Positions 24,901 through 38,456 of a stretch of 64,000 bases of DNA are shown here, piece by piece; within the stretch, counting starts at the first letter, position 1, and every line of letters begins with the position of its first letter. A program made the position numbers and the translations under genes. The notes under the pieces are model-generated. The model was not told the origin of the DNA and did not search any database. It worked only from the letters and a program-made list of their open reading frames with translations. The DNA is from Colius striatus. Taxonomy: Eukaryota; Chordata; Aves; Coliiformes; Coliidae. The stretch covers positions 31,402,501 through 31,466,500 of the forward strand of contig NC_084761.1 in the NCBI RefSeq assembly GCF_028858725.1, given 5' to 3'.

Positions 24901-27900
24901 ATGCAGCTGCTTAAATGTTTTAGTATGGAGTCTGATTTTGATCAGAAAATGTCAGAATCAACACATTGACATTAAAAAACTCCAACTTGATAAGTCAGAA
25001 TCTTTTAAAAACACATCATTAAACTTCTCCTGAATAACTGTATTTATAAGCAGCAGAAAACCAGGAAACAAGCTTTAAGTGAAGCAAGTTTAGACCCAAA
25101 TGGAAACAAATGACAGTGTGGAAATAGGCAGAATACCAAAGTGCCTTACAAGCTGGCTGCAGCCAAACAAGTACAAATTATCAGGAGGAACGAAGGATGT
25201 TTGATGCTTCATTGGCAGTAGCCAGTTCCCACATAATGGCTAAACCTAGCAATAGACAGTTGTTTTGTTAAACTTATACTGCATAGGGAACAAAGTCTTC
25301 AAAATGACCCCCATGCCTTCTTGGCCAACCTGATGTTTGCCTTCGGAATGATTCACTTGTGAAAATTCCCATTACTTAAATACCAGCTCAGTCTTTATAG
25401 CTCAATTATAATAATTGATTTTAAATTAAAATAGAGATTTTAAAATTTCATTTTTAAAAGCTTTGCTTTTGAAAAATCAATTATTTACACTCCAAATCAA
25501 TTCCAAAAATACATTTTCATTATTGTGATTCAGAATTAATGACACAGATGAATCTTGGTTCACTGTGCCCAGATACTCATAGCTTCACAGTGGCACTTCT
25601 ATACCCTTTTAGAAAGTCTAATTTTTGGTAGTTATATTTTTGTAAAACCTCATAGAGTATGACCCAATTTCTCTATATACAAAAATGTATTTAACCTCAA
25701 GGAATAAGTTGCCTGAAAAACACCCCGCACATCTTGACAAAAATGTGAATTCAGTTAAGACTTCATTTCCATCACTTGTACAGTCCAACCAAGAAGCTGC
25801 TTGGGTTCTGCCAGGAAAGAGAAATTCAACCATCTCTCAATATTGTACACATGTAAGTACCTCATTTACATGGAAGTCACACACATATCTTTTTACAATA
25901 CTTTTCAAACTCAACTTTTCAACGACACTTTATTGATTTGTAAGAGTGGTATCTGACCTGAAAATCCACTTTGTTCCTGTGTGGATGAAATGAATGGCAG
26001 ATTAAAAGGCAGTAATTTCCTCAGAGAAAAACACAGCATTTGAAAAACTTCTGGATTTGAAGACCTTTATTTTACTTCTCAGGAGAAAAAAAAAGAAAGA
26101 GAGAGAGAATTGATGAAAAATTGTAAAAATATGATAGATATTTACAAAAACTAGGACTTGAAATACATTGCTGGAGTTAAATGCATTTGAAATTGTTACA
26201 TTAAGATGGAGCCTCACTATGATCAGCATGATCATAACTTTCAGTTGTGTATTACTGCTTTTTTAAGTAATAATAAATATTAATAGAAATTAGTATTATT
26301 TCTGTTGTCTCATTATACAAAAAACATTATATTGAGTGACCTGGCAGTTTTAAATTTACTCATGAAAACACCTGACACAGTTTCTTGAATGAACATAAAT
26401 GTTATTTTTGAACATTGCATACTCTTCCTCACCTAAACAACACTTATTTCCTGATTCTGCAATTTTGTAAATTTGCTAACAAAAAGATAACTCATTACGA
26501 TTACTCTTTTTGTGGATATGTATATATGAATACATGTATATACACTTACACGTGTATGATCAGCACTGTATTTAAAGTAATATTTTTAAAGTTTAATTTA
26601 AAAATTACAATGAAGCTACATTTGCTTGTGAGCTATTTTTCACTATGTTTTTTAAGGAACTCCAATTTTTACAGTGGCAAATAAAAGAAGCTGTTATCTT
26701 TCTTTTAAAATATTTATGCACAAATTTTGCTCAGAAATCTTGCCATTTTCTTCTCAAAGCCCCCATGAACAGCACAAGGTTTCCAAACAGCTATGAAAGA
26801 ACATGACCTCAAGTGCAGATCAGATCCAATGACTATTTTCTTAGGCATTGTTGTGCCTATAATTGTATGTAGAAATGCTAAGTTCATTCGTCCTGTCAGG
26901 TGGACATTTATGACAAAATCTATCCTGAATGTAACAATTCTATGTCAGAAACTTCTACATATGACATATAGGCATGTATGCCAATGAAAATAAGCTTTTT
27001 GCACATTTAGCTGTCTTCTATAAGGGCCTTCTGGAGGAAGAAGGCATTTTACACTCAATTTGTATTCACCTTGTTACAGGTAGATGTATATTGTGCCATC
27101 TTCTAGGAAATTTTGCCTTGTTTCTTCTCTGTTTAGCAAAAGAAAGGCTAGAAAGGTATACACTACTCATGCTTCATTAAAAGCTTATAAAATATGAAAG
27201 AAATGTCATTTTGCATTCTGGACAGTGAAAGAGCTGGAAAAAGGGTTTCAGTGGTAGGAATGTGTTTAGTGTGTAAAACCACAGAGAATGTACTCATTCT
27301 ATATAGCTATAATTCTGGTCGCCGTGAGAGGAGACAAAAGGACAAGTGGAAAAGGGAAGGAAGAAAAAAGATAGTGGACAGGAGAACCTTCCCAAGTGCA
27401 TGCAGCTCTCCTACAGCTTGTTTAACATATCTCAGTGGAGTGTGTGCTGTAGGAAAAGAAACATGTCACTGCTCTAAAACTGTCTTTTCTAATTCAGTGC
27501 ACCCATGTATTGTTATAATTCAGTTTCCCAGTCACTGAAAGATACATAGACAAGAGAACAACTTTGACTGTTAGCCATCAACTCTGATAATGCAAACTTT
27601 CGTTCAGCGTTAAGCCGCCAGCGCATGAAAAAAGAAAGACTAAAAATATAAATTAATGTTTGCATGTTTTGCCTAGGAAATGGTTCCTTCAACTCATGTG
27701 CCTACATGCTCAAAGGAGTCAGGCATTCACAGTCATATCAATTCTTAAAAGCATCTGGAATTCTGCATCACAAATTGAAGTCACTTATGTTTCCATATTC
27801 TTAAATTGTAATTACAGCATCGCTCACTGGCGAAGCTGTTGGACAGTCAAAGATCCAAACTTCCGTGCTTGAGGTTAATTTATTATGATTTTGTTAGAGG

Positions 27901-30900
27901 TTAACATAGAAATATATTGATAATATTATATACCTTACACTTGAGATTCATATTTCACAACCAAGTTCTTGGAAATGTGTGCATACATACACACATCTCC
28001 GCAGGTACACTGGTAATTTTACTATAAACCTATGCAGGAAGATAAACCTAAACAGTAAGATAATAATTGAAGCGCATTATTAGAGTGCTGTGCTTATCCC
28101 AAGGTCAAACATATAAACCAAGGAAATATTGAATTAATAGAGCAGGCATTTCCTTCTTACATTTACCTCACCAAGGGAGGCACTCTGCTGTAAATTCTCA
28201 GTCTTTCTGGATAAAGAGTTAGGAGCATTAAGAATTATATGATCCACCAGCCTCACTTTGTCACAATAACCAAAATGCTACTATCCATGAGCATTGCATG
28301 AAAGCAATAGATACTGTCTTCATATTAGCATCTCCGCATTTGACAGGAAAGATATATTTTGCCACATGACTAAGTCTCAGGGCAGACAGCTTATTTATAT
28401 AACTTTGGTTTACCAGTTTCCCTCATAAAGAATGAAACCTTTCTCTAAATGATAGTCTTTTGACCTCTAACAGGCTAGTGATTTACAGAACCACTAAAAA
28501 CAACACACTATATTTAAAAAGCTTTAAGACACCATTTAAAGCTTTTATCGTGAAACCTTGCTTCTAATAATACACTCTCTGCTCTAAGTTCGGACGGCTT
28601 CTTGAATAAAGAAATACCTTTTATATGTTTTAAAATGAAGAATTTACTTATGTTATAAATATATTTTACTCCAACCTGTGAAAAACAGCTCAGAAAATAT
28701 AGCTACAATTCCATAGTACCTGGTAGTAAAACAACAAACAGCAAGAGCAGATCAGGAGGAGAGAGTGGATGCACATTAAACCCCTGGATGTCTGATGGAA
28801 GATAAAATGACATCTTTGATGTAAAAGCACTCTAACAATGAAAACTAGAAGGATGATGTACATAACCATTCTAGTGTAATGGACATGATTTTCACTTGGA
28901 CAGATAAGATGTTATTTAGATTCTGTCATGAAATATAAGTCTTCATTTTCTTTATACATTTAAGTAACTAGATTTTCCACTCAGCAAAGCAGCATATTAA
29001 AGTAAGTCAAAGGCATAACATCAGATGCTCAAAGTTTAAACATCCTCTCTCTTGTGAGGTTGTGTTGTGATTACTCTACTTAGACAGTTGGTTGTAGTAA
29101 ATTTATTTCTAGGTATCTTGAATGCAGAGCTCCTTTTTCAGATGATCATTTCTGAATAAAAACTGGCCTGTGCTCCTGTTTGTTTGCCTTTTGTATTGGA
29201 ATAGGGAGAAGGAAGTAGAACCTTATACACACCAAACCCTTTGTGCTAGCAGCCAGTGCAAGCACTTTTTGTGTGTGTGTGTAAAGGAAGTTGGTTAAGA
29301 TTGGAACAGCATAAAGTCAGGAGTGGGTAATTTATTGCATGTAAATGTCAAGCTCTCTTTTCAATATGGTGAAGAGCCTCATCCAAAGACACTTAAAGTC
29401 AGGGAAGGTCTTGTCTGGCTCAAGTGTTATTCAGATCATTCTAACAGAGGGGCTCCCAGAGCATTTGTCATTATGTAATAACCTCCTAGAAATTATTTCT
29501 TTCACTTGCCCTTTTTTCTTTCTGAAGGAAGACGTTATTTCAATTCCATCAGGAAATGCAAGGTTTCTCTTTTTTATGTATTAAAGTAACTAGATTTTCT
29601 ACTCATTGCTTCACTTTACGAATAACAATCCTGGACATTTCCAGGACATGTTTTCTCCTCCAGCTGTCAAAATATTTAATGCTTTGAATGTTCACAATTA
29701 GACATTACAGTTCCAAGTGCTACATTTTGTTTTTGCAGCTTTGGAAAGAGATGATACCTTGGTCCCACTGAGTAGTTTAATAGTAGATTTCTGTAAGCTT
29801 TTGGAGTAAATTGTGGCTATATTCAGGGTACTCAAAGCCCTGAGTGCTGCATGTATTGAAGAGCTCTAGTTATTAGTTTACCTTCTTCTGTTGAACATGT
29901 GGATTGAATTATCACTTTCAAGCTCTAGCTGTGTCCAGCTGTGGATGAAGAGCAGGAGAAATTCCTTGCAGCTGGAAAGAAATGATGTGTGCAGTCCTGG
30001 GGATAGCAGTGACTGAGCTCAAAAAAAGAGAGAAGGTATCGGAAGGAGGAGAGCCTTCACCAAGCTGTGGGGCATCTTCAGAACGTGCATTGTGGAAGAA
30101 AAGGGTCCTGGGATGAGGGAAGCAGGAGATGCATGCAGTGCTGTCTGGATCGTATCTGTCTGGATGCTTCAGGTGATCAGCACAAAGGGGTCCCAGGATT
30201 AATGTTTGAGACCAGTGAGCAGCAAGGAGCAGAAGCTGTGAAAAATGCTGCAGGGAGGACCAATTAGTAGCTGGCAGTACAGGAAAGAGAGAGAAATCCC
30301 TGGAAGCAGCAGAAAAGAGCCAGCCACCTGGCAGGGCAGAGAAAGAAAGGACCTGATGAGAAGCTGCAGCTTCTTCCTTTGCTTTCCTGATGATTTGAGC
30401 TTGAAGCAGCAGCACACTTCTTGTGCAGATGCTTAGATGACATAAAAGCATACTGAAGTCAGCAGACTGCCAGCCTAACAACATGGTATAATTTTTGTTT
30501 TCCTGCCAGAGCTGGCCAGGATGTTTTCAAACTAATCATAGTTTTAGCAAAATATGCTGTTTCACCTAAATCAAGACATTTACTGGAACCTATTTCTCTC
30601 AACAAAACTTTATATGAAAACTTAAGTCTGAACACCAAGTTAACCTAGTAAATTTTGTACACAGAAAGGATATCTACTTCTGTTCTGACCCATTTCTCAA
30701 AACATTTGAAAGATTTTGGTTTTATTTCACTTCTTTACCAAATGAAAGTAAATTACAATGCTAGAAAGCTTTCACAAATAGGAATTTGTGAAGAAACCCA
30801 AACCAAATCCTGTTCCCAGGATTTCAAAATCCTGGTTTACTATTGTAGTCTCTCCATCCCAATGCCAGGAAAGGAGCATCTGTGCAGTTTGTAGATATTA

Positions 30901-33900
30901 GTCAGTATGTGGGTAAATGAGTCTTGGAAAGGAGTAGGGAAAACACAGACAGTCTCCTCTGTTCAGGTGGAAGACCTAATAAACAACAGTGCATATCCTT
31001 TTGAAGGATACTTCAAAAGGTAGATGGATTGCACTTGTGGAAGAGCTTGTGTAATTCCTTTTCATACTGATTTATTAGTACATAATATTCATTTGGCCAT
31101 CACTAAATCCATCTCCCTAGACATGCACTCACATTCTGTAGTAACTTTTCTGCCAAACTGAAAAACATTAGCCTCTCTGAGAGGGAAAAGAGAACAAAAC
31201 TTGTAGCCCTTACTACTTCATCTGGTTTGCTGGTCTTGTCACAGCTTTATAGTAATGTATCATTTTTCTCTTTTTATTTTGAAAATTTCACTCCTCTGCC
31301 TGATATCATTTATTGCTTTGGTGGTTGATTTCCTGATAATATTCACAGAGTGTATTCTGGATATGATCTGTATAACAATATGTAGTTTAGGTTTTGTGTT
31401 TGATTTTTTTTTTTAATCTTCAAATACTGTACTCATTTTCCAGAGCAGAGGCATGGATCACAGAAAGATGGGTTTAAGATTTTTTGTTTTAAGGTAAAAC
31501 CTGATATTAAATTGTAAGGAATCAGTAGTTATTTTTTCATTGTTTCTAAAACAAATGTGAATTAATTAGGTTCCTTGGCAGAGGTAAACAAAGTAATTTT
31601 ACTCTACAGTGATTTCTCCCTAAATCAAAAAGAATAGGTAGAACTTTCCAAAATGCTTTAGTAAACTCTGAAATTATATCTTTTGAAGGCATTTTGCTTC
31701 AATGTCCAATAATCTGAATGCTCACTGCAGGGAACCTTGAAAGTACACTGAAATCAACGAGTTGAGCACCTAGACCCAATTGAAATACAGGTCCTGCTAA
31801 ATATTTAGATGCTTAATAAAAAAATTCTGAACAATTTGATGAGTGGAGGACAGAGAGCAAATGTCACTGATCTACTGTAATGTACTCAGTAAGAACTCCA
31901 GTCCTCCCAGTGGACTCCTGTATGGGGACAAATTCCTTAAGTACAAGGACAAAGTTAGGATGGCTAATGAAAATAAGAATCTGGAAAACAGAAATGATTG
32001 CATCCAAAAAGGATACACTCAAAACTGTATGTGCTCCAATAGGAGTAACTGGAAAAAATCTAAGTCTCTTAAATAATTATGCCAGAACACCTCAGTATTA
32101 CAGCTAAAACTGCAAGTGAATCAGTCCAGGTCACAGGTATAATGTATGACTAAGAAACAAAAAAATTATATAAGATGGGGAGAGGGAAATCCATCTGTAG
32201 ATGATATTGTGGTGAAGTAGAAAAAGCAAGATTTTGATTATTTGGATGACAAATATAATCCTCTTTTTTAATAAGGTGAATTCAAAACTGAGAAGAAAGT
32301 TCAGGTCTCCTTAGTTTCTCTTTCTGAAGGCAACTTGTATTATTAATAAAAGACTAGATTGTATTGCTCTGAAGAGGAAGCCTACTGTGTCCCAAGTAGA
32401 CATGCTATTAGACATGATGCTGTCCCATATTACAGCAACTTTTGTGGCTTTTCTTTCAGGAAAATGTAAAAGCAGGATTAAAGGATGATTCTGGAGACAG
32501 GAAAAAGGGATAAGTGTCGTAAAAGGGAGTAGTTACGAGGAACTTCTCTTTCATACAATGTATTTTCTTTAACATTACATTTTATTTTCTTCAACATTAC
32601 GTTTTTTAAAACACTTATATAGGGGTTTTGGTGTTTTTTTTCATTTGTGTAGTCAGCTGGTCAGCTAGTTTCATGTGAAAAATTAACAAAGGAACAGGAA
32701 AACCTTGAAAAAATTACACACTGGGGATTTTTTTTAATCAGGATATAATATACAAAGGAAATTTTAAGCTGAATTTAGAAATAAAGTGAATTTTAGACAA
32801 ACATCAGCCATGTTTAACTACTACTTTAAAGAAGACACTTATGATATCTTATGTTTTAACTTGCATACATTACCAAACTTTAAATCCTCACCTAAGAAAT
32901 TTTAATGTGAACTAAGAAAGAGGTTTGAATAATAACTATGTTCAGATTTAGTTCAATATTACCACTATTCTGCTCTTACAGTTGAAATGGAAGATCATTA
33001 GTCAAGGGCATTGCAAGCATGGCTCATCAGCATCACTCCTTTGTGCTTAGTAATAAGTAAACAAATCATGACATTTACTGCACAACAGAGGTATGTTGCA
33101 TTTATATTAATAGCAAAAGTATAAAAAATCTTGCATATGCACCATAGGTTACTAAGATAACCTCGTACTCTTAGACCTGAATGCATACATGGAGTTGTTC
33201 CCTGGTCCACTCCTCTATGCTCTGAAATTCAGTATGTGGATAAGCAAGCTATCAAGAAAGACATTAATAGGACCATTATGGAACAAAAGTAGGATGCATG
33301 AGACAGAGAAATTTGATATGGTTGGAGAGGCAGAATTAATTCTTATCTTTGTACTTCCAGAGAAAGCTAAAGGTCATATCCAGAAGAATGCAAAGGTGAA
33401 ATGTTAAAAGGATTCATGACAACTGTAATGCAGACAGACCATTAAAAATATCTGAAGTTTGCAAAGCTTTATAAATCCAAGTAAATTAAAAGCCAAGACC
33501 GAGGACAAAAGAATAGAGCTTTTTATACTTCTTATTTCTTGATACTCTGAATTACAGTGAGTGCCCAAATAGGGTTAGTAACTTAAAACTGATATTTATG
33601 GAAAAAAATTGTCAATGAGTAGTGCAGACCTATGCACTCAGTAACATTAAAGGAGAACTATCAATAAGAAGTGAGGTACTTACACATAATTTAGAGCTAT
33701 ATGAAATTGCTGAAGGCAGTATGGTTTCAGGAAATAAATTTTTCCTTCACTGGCATGCATTCTGTCCAGAGTGAAAAAGAATTCAGTTAGCCTGTGGATA
33801 AAAGCAAAAGAGAATTTTAAGGAGGCTTTGAATTAGTCCTAAACTACAGTATGACTTCTCCTCAAATTTAAAGTTCACAAATCATTGTGTTCTAGGCCAG

Positions 33901-36900
33901 CTTTGGAATAATTTCTTAGTAGATAAATGAAGTATGCGATAGGAATTTGTTTTGACTTCAGCCATACTAGCATGCTAGAAATTCAGCCAGTATTTCATCC
34001 TTACTGAAGACCTTTATTTTACATATAAGGCCACAAAAGTTATCTGAATCTGCATGAGGAAACATAAAGGTAGATGAGTTTTGCATCGACTCATGACAGT
34101 CAATTTGATACATTAGTAGAGCTAACATGCTAAATTTAGAAGGAATTACCAGATTTTCATCAGAGAACTGATTTTTAAATGAGAGTGTAAAAGGTGTGTA
34201 TTTCCCAACAGCCTAAACATCTTGTGGACAAAACAAGTGAGAACAGTGCTGTCAAGAAAGTTTTGTCATTACTGTAGTACTGAGAGAGGAAGAGACAGTG
34301 AAATAAATATATTAGATACAGAAAAAAAGTTTCTGCGTCAGTTATCACCAAGGAAAACTCTTCCCATCAATTTCTGAAAAATAATTAATTAGAATATTAC
34401 ACTTCCCATCAAAACCTGAGAAGCAATAATCTAAAATAATTTTGATCCATCTGGCTTACTTTTGTCAGGGTATGAGAGATGTCTCACTAGGGCAGACCCT
34501 GAGGCTGGAGAGATTTACTGCTTGCCACAGGTTCTGGTATTACAAAGATGTAGATTTGTTACACTGCAATCAAAGTTTCAATAGGACTTTAAAAATGGTG
34601 TGCATGGAGAGTCTGTTGAATTCACAAGCTGGATATTATCCTATAAAAATAGATATCATTGAGCATGATCTCTATCTGGAAGAAGCATGTGATCTTTCTT
34701 GTATATGACATACTAGCATAAGCCAAGAGTATTCCTTGCTCAAATAAAAACACTAGTTCCCTTCACCCATGTAGAGTTAGGATTTCTTTTAACAAAGCCT
34801 TCTTTATTTCACTCATAGAGCAGTTAACCTGTCATAAAAAGACAAGGTTTATCTGGTGTACAAATAATTTCTTTTCAGCTCAGCAGTGGCTGGCCCAATA
34901 ATTCTCCTAATACTCCTGTTGGGATTTCAGCACATGAAGAGAAACTGAGGAAGAGATCCACACAGCTGTTTCTGCCAAAAGTACTGTAAGTGCAGCCTGT
35001 CAGTTTGCTAATTCTTTCTTTCACATTAATAGCATAAACAGTAGCTTATGGTTTATTCAGCAACCTGGATTTTCTTATTCAGATTTTTGAAAATATACTC
35101 AGAACAATTCAACCCCCTGTTGTTTTTGGTTTGTTGTGTATTTTTTCTTTCAGTGTTAATTACATTAGGTCTTGAGCACTAGCTTAGCAGAGTTTGTTTG
35201 TTTTCTCAGAACACCTTGTCTCTTGAGAGACCAAGATCTTGTTTGTTAAAAGTATTTGCATGTCTTAAGTAGATGATGAACTTTAAAGGAACTGGGATTA
35301 GTGAAACACTCTCATGACAAAGAGTTTATCGATATCCCAGAAACAGTGTTATTTAGAAGATGTATTGTGTTTCCAAAGATATTAGATCAGTTGTGCTTCT
35401 CCTACAGATAGGTGTCATATTTTTGTCTATAAAATATGGAAATTGCTTTCAGGTCTGGAGCTGAAAATAATACTTGTGTGATATATTCAAGAGAGTGTCT
35501 GTACCCATGTCTAGGCTAGTAATCATGTTTATAAGGCTGTCATTATTGCTTTTGGTTTGAGCTCTGTTAATATATATGTATTCTTCAAAAGACAAGTACA
35601 ACACAACATTTTCAAGTCTTGCAAAGCAAACTATCATCCAGTGCTTTGGTGAACGCAAGCAACGAAAAGGCAGGGAGCTGTTTCTCGTTAACTATTGTAA
35701 GATGTCAGCAAGATTAAGGTGTCAGGGTATAGAAAGATGAAGAAGAAAAGAATTACTTAGCAAATAGGCATAAATGAATATAAAATGTGACTAGGGAGTT
35801 CTAGCTCCTTCTAAGGGTAAAAATAGGCCGGTAGACATTACATTGTGCTACTATCAACTCATCCACTCGATCCTGACCTTCATCCTTATAGGTGAGACTA
35901 GTGGGAGCAAAATGTTACCATATAGCCAATGCTGGGAACTTTTAGAATCATTATTTCTGAAAATAAATGAATATTCAAAGGCCCCTTTGACATAATGAAG
36001 GTTAAATCCTATACAGAGTTTTGCAGGCCCAATGTCTGACTAGGCTCCGAAATAGCCTGAGTTCAGCCTGCCCGATTGCTGCCTGGCAGCTATATGGTCA
36101 CCATTAGGGCAGGGCTCAGCCCACATTTAAACTGCTGAGAAATGTAGCATTACATTATGTGTTGGAAATGCAGCTACACAAGGTGGACAGAATAGTGGGT
36201 TTGCCAGAGAGAACATATAAACAGACATACATAGAGAGAGGTTGCTTGCCTGCAAATTATTTCACAACTGACTCTTAGAAATCACTTGAGGTGTTGCTTG
36301 CTGATACCTGCAGATTGTCAGCTTGTACCATTTTGGCTAAAAAACAGGCAGAAAGCACCATTAAAAACTTGCTTTTTATGAGGAAAGAAAAAAAAATGCA
36401 ACAATTTTTTGGCTGGCAACAGTTTGGTAATAACATGCTATCACTTCAGAAAAATGTCTTTATCCTTGTAAAAAAATAGCATTTTTTAGTTCTTTTCACC
36501 TGTTTAATTCAAGTGGTGACTTATAAGTGTAGTGAGTGGCTTTCCATACCTAGGCTGCTGCTCCATGGCAAGAATTGTAAGAAACTTTTGTTTCTGAAAA
36601 TTAAGACCACTTTTAATATCTTTACAGATAGATATTTAGGCAGAGTATATTAACTTGTGGCAAACCTTCAGCAATAATAATTACATAGTTTTGAGTCTGA
36701 AGCTGTTTGAAGACTGCTATCGACATAGTGCTCAGAGACAATTAAATCATACATCTAACACCGATGTCATCAGTTAAGCTTCCACATGATGTTAGAAAAA
36801 GGAATATATCAATACCTTAAACTCAGAATATTTACCTCACACTTTCATCAAATTGATGAAAAACTCTTATGTCTTGTTCTACCGATGTACTTGCAGCCAA

Positions 36901-38410
36901 TGTGTACATCAGGCACAAATTCACTTTGTATTTAGTGAGTTGCCATTTGCTGTATGGTTGGTAACAATCCTAGTGATAGCAAAAAGGTAGAAATAGCTTC
37001 CTTTTAATAGCTGAGTTTGTAGCCCTTTGTTACTATCATTTATAAAGGTGCTCTTTGCTATGCTTTCATCTTTTTATTTACATGGTTTGGAAATGGCCCT
37101 CTCTGTTCCACTGTATTGTAAAAGCTTTGCTCTGTTTCCCATCTGCTGTCTTTGAGAGACCAACTGTGGAGCATTCATCAGTGGAAATATGAGGCTTTTT
37201 GCCACAGTTTCTCTAAAATTCATCCTACCAGTCACATGCAAACTGAAATGGGTCAGTTTTCATCAGCCTTGGCACTAAGCCTTGGTGCTCTCCCATGAGC
37301 CCTTTCCAATAATTTAAGAGGGGTGGGAGTGGGAAACAAAATATGTGACTATTAATTCCAGTTTTCTTGTTCATATGCCAGTATATCAGAAATAGATCTT
37401 TCTGGTCCAGAGTACTTTGCCACATTATCTGCAGTAATACTAGTTCGTGAGTTATGTGTGGTCAGTTTAGTGTCTCAGTTTGGTCACATTAATCTCTTTG
37501 ACCACTGTCTTAATCACTGAACTCTGCCATCTCATTTTTCATCTTGCAGAAAGAAACTGTCTGACTTTTTGTCTAGTGCCTGGTAGTGTAGTTGCTCTGT
37601 TGACCCCATAGTAGTCAGAGAAACCCAGAGTTCTTATAGGTGGCAGCCAGACCAGCCACAGAGGGTACCGGCTCATCAGGCTCAACTATCTCATCCGTTC
37701 CTTAATGACCATGAAAATAACACAGTAGCCTCAGATGATGTAAGCTATCCCATGTCACATACCTTAGCAGGTTAACAACTTGCTGTCTGTTCCAAGCTGC
37801 ACGAACACACAAAAAAATGTTTAATTACTAGAGAATTGTGTATTTATACACAATCTATACCGGCCACAAGATGGTTATCTGTGTTCCTGCATTGAGAAAA
37901 TAGACAGCTAAGCACAATGTAGTCATTCTGTGTGTACAGTCTTGATAAGTCCATGTTCCACATCTCATTTTGGAATTTGATATTTATCTATCTGTCTAGG
38001 TTAATTTGCCTTAGGTGTTCAAATGATCCATAGATCAGCAAACAAGATTGATAATTCTAGTAAAAAACTTTAAAAAATCTATAGGGAATTTTCGGAACAC
38101 ATTTGCGACTGGAATCTGTTATCTGCAAAAAGATTATTTTTGACTTGGTTGTCAGTAAAAATAAATACTTCAATATGCTGCTTCTAAAACTAAAAAGTTT
38201 CTTTTTTTTTTCAAAAATTACAAGTATTAAAATTGAGCCTTTTTCTATTAAACACATGCAATTAAGACAAGTAAAAAAAAAAAAGCCTTTCTACTATGGA
38301 AACCTAAAAACCTATGGACTAGAAATAAATGTAGTTGCTACTGCCACAGAAGTCCATAGTCTAAACAATCATTTAGGTACTCTTGTATGATATCAACCCA
38401 AGATATTTTA
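21936..38410. other. Gene desert, second part
   Basis: No supported gene. The longest open frame is 30484-29918 on the minus strand (188 codons), with no recognisable domain, in a locally GC- and purine-rich segment. Other ORFs (for example 27194-27538, 34442-34708) are unremarkable. Simple repeats include A-rich runs near 22610-22626 and short TG and TA tracts. About 31735-31815 may be an ancient repeat. Confidence 0.6.
31735..31815. repeat. Possible ancient amniote repeat remnant
   Basis: The text GAAATCAACGAGTTGAGCACCTAGACC is close to a dispersed amniote phrase in which a GTCAATGGGAGTT-type core precedes a GCACCTA core. Family not identified. Confidence 0.25.
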
Positions 38411-38411
38411 G

Positions 38412-38456
38412 AAAAGAATAGTTCAGTTGGAAGGGATCAACAATGAATGTCTAGTC
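38412..38456 (-). repeat. Old CR1 LINE 3' fragment
   Basis: AGAATAGTTCAGTTGGAAGG and the following ATCAACAATGAATGTCTAGTC match the complement of a CR1 3' end in a diverged form. Confidence 0.55.

Noticed and set aside
34442..34708. 88-codon frame in the desert
   Set aside because: No recognisable family, no splice or promoter context, within the length expected by chance.
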